A stretch of DNA of 8,635 nt from an uncultured Odoribacter sp. (lineage in GTDB: Bacteria > Bacteroidota > Bacteroidia > Bacteroidales > Marinifilaceae), in assembly GCA_905204385.1 (NCBI GenBank), contig CAJKZL010000104.1, forward strand, positions 1 to 8,635, written 5' to 3'. The translations under genes and the position numbers were made by a program. Positions within the stretch are counted from its first letter, which is position 1. The number at the start of each line of letters is the position of its first letter. A model generated the notes under the pieces. That model had not been told where the DNA came from, did no database searches, and worked only from the letters and a program-made list of their open reading frames with translations. Positions 6,104 through 8,635 of this stretch are shown here, piece after piece.

Positions 6104-6976
6104 TTACTTGACCAATTTCATCAGATACTGGCCGTATGGGTTATTGCTCATGGGTTTTGCGAGGTTCTTCAATTGCTCTTCATTTATCCATCCTTTATGA
6201 AAGGCAATCTCTTCGGGACAAGCCACCTTCAAGCCCTGGCGTTTTTCAATGACTTCGACAAAGGTGGAAGCCTCCGCCAAAGAATCGTGAGTTCCGGTAT
6301 CCAACCAAGCAAAACCACGTCCCAAAAGCTGAACTTTCAATTCGTTGCCTGCCAGAAATTGCTGGTTTACCGTAGTAATCTCTAACTCTCCCCGCTCCGA
6401 AGGCAAAATTTTCCCGGCAATGTCCACTACTTTATTCGGATAGAAATACAATCCTACAACGGCATAATTAGACTTAGGCTGAGCAGGCTTCTCCTCTATG
6501 GAACTGACATTCCACCGTTCATCGAACTCCGCCACTCCATAACGTTCGGGATCGTTGACATAATAGCCGAAGACACAGGCTTTCTTTTCTTGTTCCACGA
6601 TATTCACAGCCTCCTGCAACATTCTGGAAAAACTCTGTCCATAAAAAATATTGTCGCCCAGAACCAGGCAAACGGAATCATCACCGATAAACTCTTTCCC
6701 GATGATAAACGCTTGTGCCAACCCCTCGGGCCTGGGCTGTTCTGCATAGGCAAAACTCATTCCGAAGTCGCTTCCATCTCCCAGAAGCCGGGAAAAACCC
6801 GGCAAATCCATGGGCGTGGATATAATCAACACTTCCCTGATCCCTGCCAACATCAATACCGACAGAGGATAATAAATCATCGGCTAGTCATAAACCGGCA
6901 ACAACTGCTTCGATACTCCCTTGGTTATCGGAAAGAGCCGGGTTCCCGAACCCCCTGCCAAAATAATTCCTTTCAT
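6104..6976 (-). pseudogene. rfbA: Glucose-1-phosphate thymidylyltransferase with in-frame TAG at codon 31
   Basis: First enzyme of dTDP-L-rhamnose synthesis (dTTP plus glucose-1-phosphate to dTDP-glucose). From the ATG at 6976 the frame reads [16 protein letters not shown], the N-terminal nucleotide-binding signature, then SKQLLPVYD, and meets TAG at 6886-6884, where the family has Lys (YDKPMIYYPL). After the TAG the frame is clean to 6104. It contains [14 protein letters not shown], the metal-site LGDNIFYG (Asp at 108), EEKP (161-164), ELEITT (197-202) and DTGTHDSL (226-233). Counted through the TAG it has 290 codons, the normal length. One transversion, AAG to TAG, explains the defect. Restart at the Met two codons later would drop the GGSGTRL loop and should not give an active enzyme. 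It lies 85 bases after the wecA-like gene and 23 before rfbC. The lesion could be a real nonsense mutation or a base error. Confidence 0.93.
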
Positions 6977-7061
6977 TCGTTTTTGTATTATGTCGGACAA
7001 AAAAGCAATGCAACTTCCTCCTCAATAATTCACCATCGTTTCTCGTCCTTGTCTTCCGCTC

Positions 7062-8138
7062 TCAACCTTTATGGGCTTTCCGTTTAGCAATCACGTCTAT
7101 CCAATAAAATATTACGGAGAACAGAACGATATCTAAAAGAATTAAATATTCATTCCGCCAATTTCGCCCGATAATCCCCAAGGACATAAACATTAAATTC
7201 AAAGAGAGGATCGTAAAGGTAGCCTTCCGGTGAACGCCGTCGAAGATAAGCAATAGTTTATGATGGAGATGCTTTTTATCCGGGGCGAAGGGAGAATTCC
7301 CACGCATCGAACGGGCAACGAACAACCTGAGAGTATCCAATACGGGAATGGCCAGTACACTGAACACTACGGCCGGTACTGCCTGAACCGAACACAATTC
7401 CCTGGCATCCACATCCATTTCACATAATTTAATTGCCATGGCTCCCAGCAAAAAGCCTACCATCAAGGCTCCGGAATCCCCCATAAACATTTTTGACCGC
7501 TTACCGAAAAGATTGATAAAAAAGAAGGGAACAATGGAAGCACTCAAAACTCCGCACAACAATGCATATTCGACATATCCGCAATCATAAAACCAGACCC
7601 CGAAAAAAATACAGTCCATCAACACAATCCCCGAACACAAACCATCTATGCCATCGATCAGATTTATCGCATTGATTAAACCGACCAATCCCACAAAAGT
7701 CAATGGCACCCCAAGCCAGGGACTGATTTCATAAAATCCAAGCATACCGAACAAATTGCTCAGGTAAAAACCTCCGCCCACAATGAGTACAACCGCCCCC
7801 AGCATCTCTCCCTTCACTTTTTTACGGGGAGAAATCTCTAATAAATCATCGTATATCCAGATGAGTAAAATCAAAATAGCTCCCAATATAACATCCTGAA
7901 ATTCTGTCGATTCAGTAAAACGGGCAAATAACAGGAAAGAACACAGAAAAGCCAGAAAAACAACAATCCCGCCAATATTGGGAATACAACCTGTATGGGA
8001 AGAACGTTTGTTGGGCTTATCCACAAAATTCTTTAAGATTGCCATTTTGAATACGGGCACCCTGATATTCCAACCGATCAGCAGTGCCAATACCATTGAC
8101 AAAAATATTCTCCAATTATCTGATAATAAACTCAACAT
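7062..8138 (-). CDS. WecA/TagO-like polyprenyl-phosphate sugar-1-phosphate transferase (MraY family)
   Basis: Integral membrane enzyme expected to transfer a HexNAc-1-phosphate (GlcNAc or a related sugar) from UDP-sugar to undecaprenyl phosphate, priming O-antigen or capsule synthesis. At 358 aa it fits the family and shows about ten hydrophobic segments. Cytoplasmic-loop motifs, in order, are DKPNKRSSHTGCIPNIGG (40-57), the metal-binding acidic pair YDDLLEI (96-102), NAINLIDGIDGL (156-167), FMGDSGALMVG (218-228), and the WecA-type basic/His loop SPFAPDKKHLHHKLL (282-296). That last motif separates it from MraY proper. The start at 8138 is the first ATG and puts a membrane segment at residues 10-30. 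It precedes the rml genes by 85 bases on the same strand and may share their transcript. The exact sugar specificity cannot be read from sequence, so no symbol is given. Confidence 0.9.
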   Translation of the reverse strand: MLSLLSDNWRIFLSMVLALLIGWNIRVPVFKMAILKNFVDKPNKRSSHTGCIPNIGGIVVFLAFLCSFLLFARFTESTEFQDVILGAILILLIWIYDDLLEISPRKKVKGEMLGAVVLIVGGGFYLSNLFGMLGFYEISPWLGVPLTFVGLVGLINAINLIDGIDGLCSGIVLMDCIFFGVWFYDCGYVEYALLCGVLSASIVPFFFINLFGKRSKMFMGDSGALMVGFLLGAMAIKLCEMDVDARELCSVQAVPAVVFSVLAIPVLDTLRLFVARSMRGNSPFAPDKKHLHHKLLLIFDGVHRKATFTILSLNLMFMSLGIIGRNWRNEYLILLDIVLFSVIFYWIDVIAKRKAHKG

Positions 8139-8178
8139 CGTTATCCTTCCTGCCTTTTATTGATCTGTACATATTTTG

Positions 8179-8203
8179 CAAAAATACACACTTTTATAAA
8201 AGT
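8179..8203 (-). promoter_or_regulatory. Candidate promoter of the wecA-like/rml operon with palindrome
   Basis: On the minus strand a perfect -7 box TATTTTTG lies at 8186-8179, about 40 bases before the ATG at 8138. No good TTTG -33 box sits 19 bases upstream. Just upstream of the -7 box is a perfect 14-base palindrome, ACTTTTATAAAAGT (8203-8190), in the spacer where an operator could lie. The DNA is AT rich, so a chance match is possible. Confidence 0.45.
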
Positions 8204-8365
8204 AGTGATACTTTATTCTTTAAAAAAGTGATAAAAAAAAGAGAAACTTATAAAATCCTATCTATCAATTCATTAGAAAACTTCATTCGATCGATAAAGA
8301 TAAATATTTTCAAAAGTATCTACCCTGCTTTGAATTTTTTAATTGACTTAAAAAGCATTGAAGTT

Positions 8366-8399
8366 AAATCGGCACCGAAAAGACCGATCGGGCCGATTT
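8366..8399 (-). terminator. Hairpin downstream of gmd, possible terminator
   Basis: AAATCGGC (8366-8373) pairs with GCCGATTT (8392-8399) over 8 bases. Three further pairs (8375-8377 with 8389-8391) form beyond a bulged A, leaving an 11-base loop. On the minus strand it lies about 40 bases after the gmd stop, but the following tract (TTTAACTT) is a poor U run. Termination is therefore plausible but may be incomplete. Confidence 0.4.
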
Positions 8400-8439
8400 T
8401 CAGATGACTATAAAACTCAAAAATATATCAAGGGGAAAA

Positions 8440-8635
8440 TTATTCGTAATATTCGAGCGTTTTATAACCGCCTTTTCTCAAAAAGGAATCTTTTTTCATT
8501 AATTTAATGTCGTGTTTCATCATATCTTCCACGAGCCCCTTCAAATCATACTCCGGTTCCCAACCTAAAATCTTTTTCGACTTACTGGGATCCCCGATGA
8601 GTAACTCCACCTCGGTAGGCCTGAAATAGGCGGGA
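8440..8635 (-). CDS. gmd: GDP-mannose 4,6-dehydratase, C-terminal part, cut by window edge
   Basis: The last 64 codons are present, ending in TAA at 8442-8440. The peptide opens with AYFRPTEVELLIGDPSKSKK and continues ILGWEPEYDLKGLVEDMM. This is the hallmark C-terminus of Gmd, where FRPTEVELLIGD contributes to GDP-sugar binding. The tail, RKGGYKTLEYYE, is typical of bacterial and especially Bacteroidota Gmd. The enzyme makes GDP-4-keto-6-deoxymannose from GDP-mannose, the precursor of GDP-fucose, GDP-rhamnose and related deoxysugars. No fucose synthase (fcl) follows on the left, so any partner would be to the right of the window or elsewhere. A hairpin and a 300-base gap separate it from the wecA-like gene. 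Confidence 0.93.
   Translation of the reverse strand, partial: PAYFRPTEVELLIGDPSKSKKILGWEPEYDLKGLVEDMMKHDIKLMKKDSFLRKGGYKTLEYYE

Larger units (their letters stand above)
8139..8439. other. AT-rich intergenic region between gmd and the wecA-like gene
   Basis: About 300 bases without a credible gene. From right to left it holds a hairpin 3' of gmd (8366-8399), an AT-rich stretch with no coding character, a 14-base palindrome (8190-8203), and a -7 box (8179-8186) about 40 bases upstream of the wecA-like start. A plus-strand frame crosses it, but its product is low complexity and Lys/Ile/Asn/Phe-rich, as expected from AT-rich DNA. Confidence 0.7.

Noticed and set aside
6104..6880. Treating the 258-codon frame starting at 6880 as a functional RfbA
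   Set aside because: It omits the GGSGTRL nucleotide-binding loop and the SKQLLP segment, which are present in frame just upstream of the TAG.
8084..8407. Plus-strand open frame covering most of the gmd to wecA gap
   Set aside because: The product is Lys/Ile/Asn/Phe-rich low complexity, it overlaps the start of the wecA-like gene antisense, and no convincing start signal was seen.
8418..8425. Another TATTTTTG box just after the gmd stop
   Set aside because: It lies upstream of a hairpin and about 280 bases from the next start, in AT-rich DNA; likely a chance match.
1..8635. CRISPR arrays, tRNA/rRNA genes, insertion sequences or attachment sites
   Set aside because: No regularly spaced direct repeats, no tRNA-like cloverleaf, no transposase or integrase and no terminal inverted repeats with target duplications were seen by eye.

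Overview
The window looks like a Bacteroidales (Bacteroidota) chromosome, probably from a gut-type commensal. The evidence is the protein sequences (Bacteroidota-style Rml, Gmd and WecA-like enzymes), AT-rich leaders without obvious Shine-Dalgarno sites, and several perfect matches to the Bacteroidota -7 promoter box TAnnTTTG. Genus is not resolved. Every gene I can support is on the minus strand, so transcription runs from high to low coordinates.

Right half (about 8635 to 3480), surface polysaccharide precursor genes. In transcription order: the 3' end of gmd (GDP-mannose 4,6-dehydratase); a 300-base AT-rich gap with a hairpin and a promoter candidate; a WecA/TagO-like polyprenyl-phosphate sugar-1-phosphate transferase; then the dTDP-L-rhamnose genes in the order rfbA, rfbC, rfbD, rfbB, ending at a strong intrinsic terminator (3482-3518). 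Together they would prime a lipid-linked glycan and supply dTDP-rhamnose (and, through gmd, GDP-deoxyhexose) for O-antigen or capsule synthesis. Two of the four rhamnose genes are broken as written: rfbA has an in-frame TAG at codon 31, and rfbD has a -1 frameshift at an AAAA run that detaches its conserved C-terminus. rfbB and rfbC are full length.

Left half (about 3440 to 1), an uncharacterised accessory cluster. First comes an unrecognised protein (274 aa from the start I prefer) with a weak HopA1-like sequence pattern. It is followed by a tight operon: a 349-aa DUF2589-type protein with a Ser-rich linker and a charged C-terminal helix, a 262-aa unknown protein, a 130-aa DUF2589-like half-size paralogue, and the N-terminus of a membrane-anchored protein whose ATG overlaps the preceding stop (ATGA).

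The most interesting regulatory signal is a 10-base palindrome, GTAAGCTTAC. It occurs twice, each time 4-6 bases downstream of a perfect TAnnTTTG box: once in front of the DUF2589 operon and once just inside the longest reading frame of the HopA1-like gene. This suggests that the two transcription units are co-regulated, that they form one system, and that the upstream gene really starts at its internal Met34.
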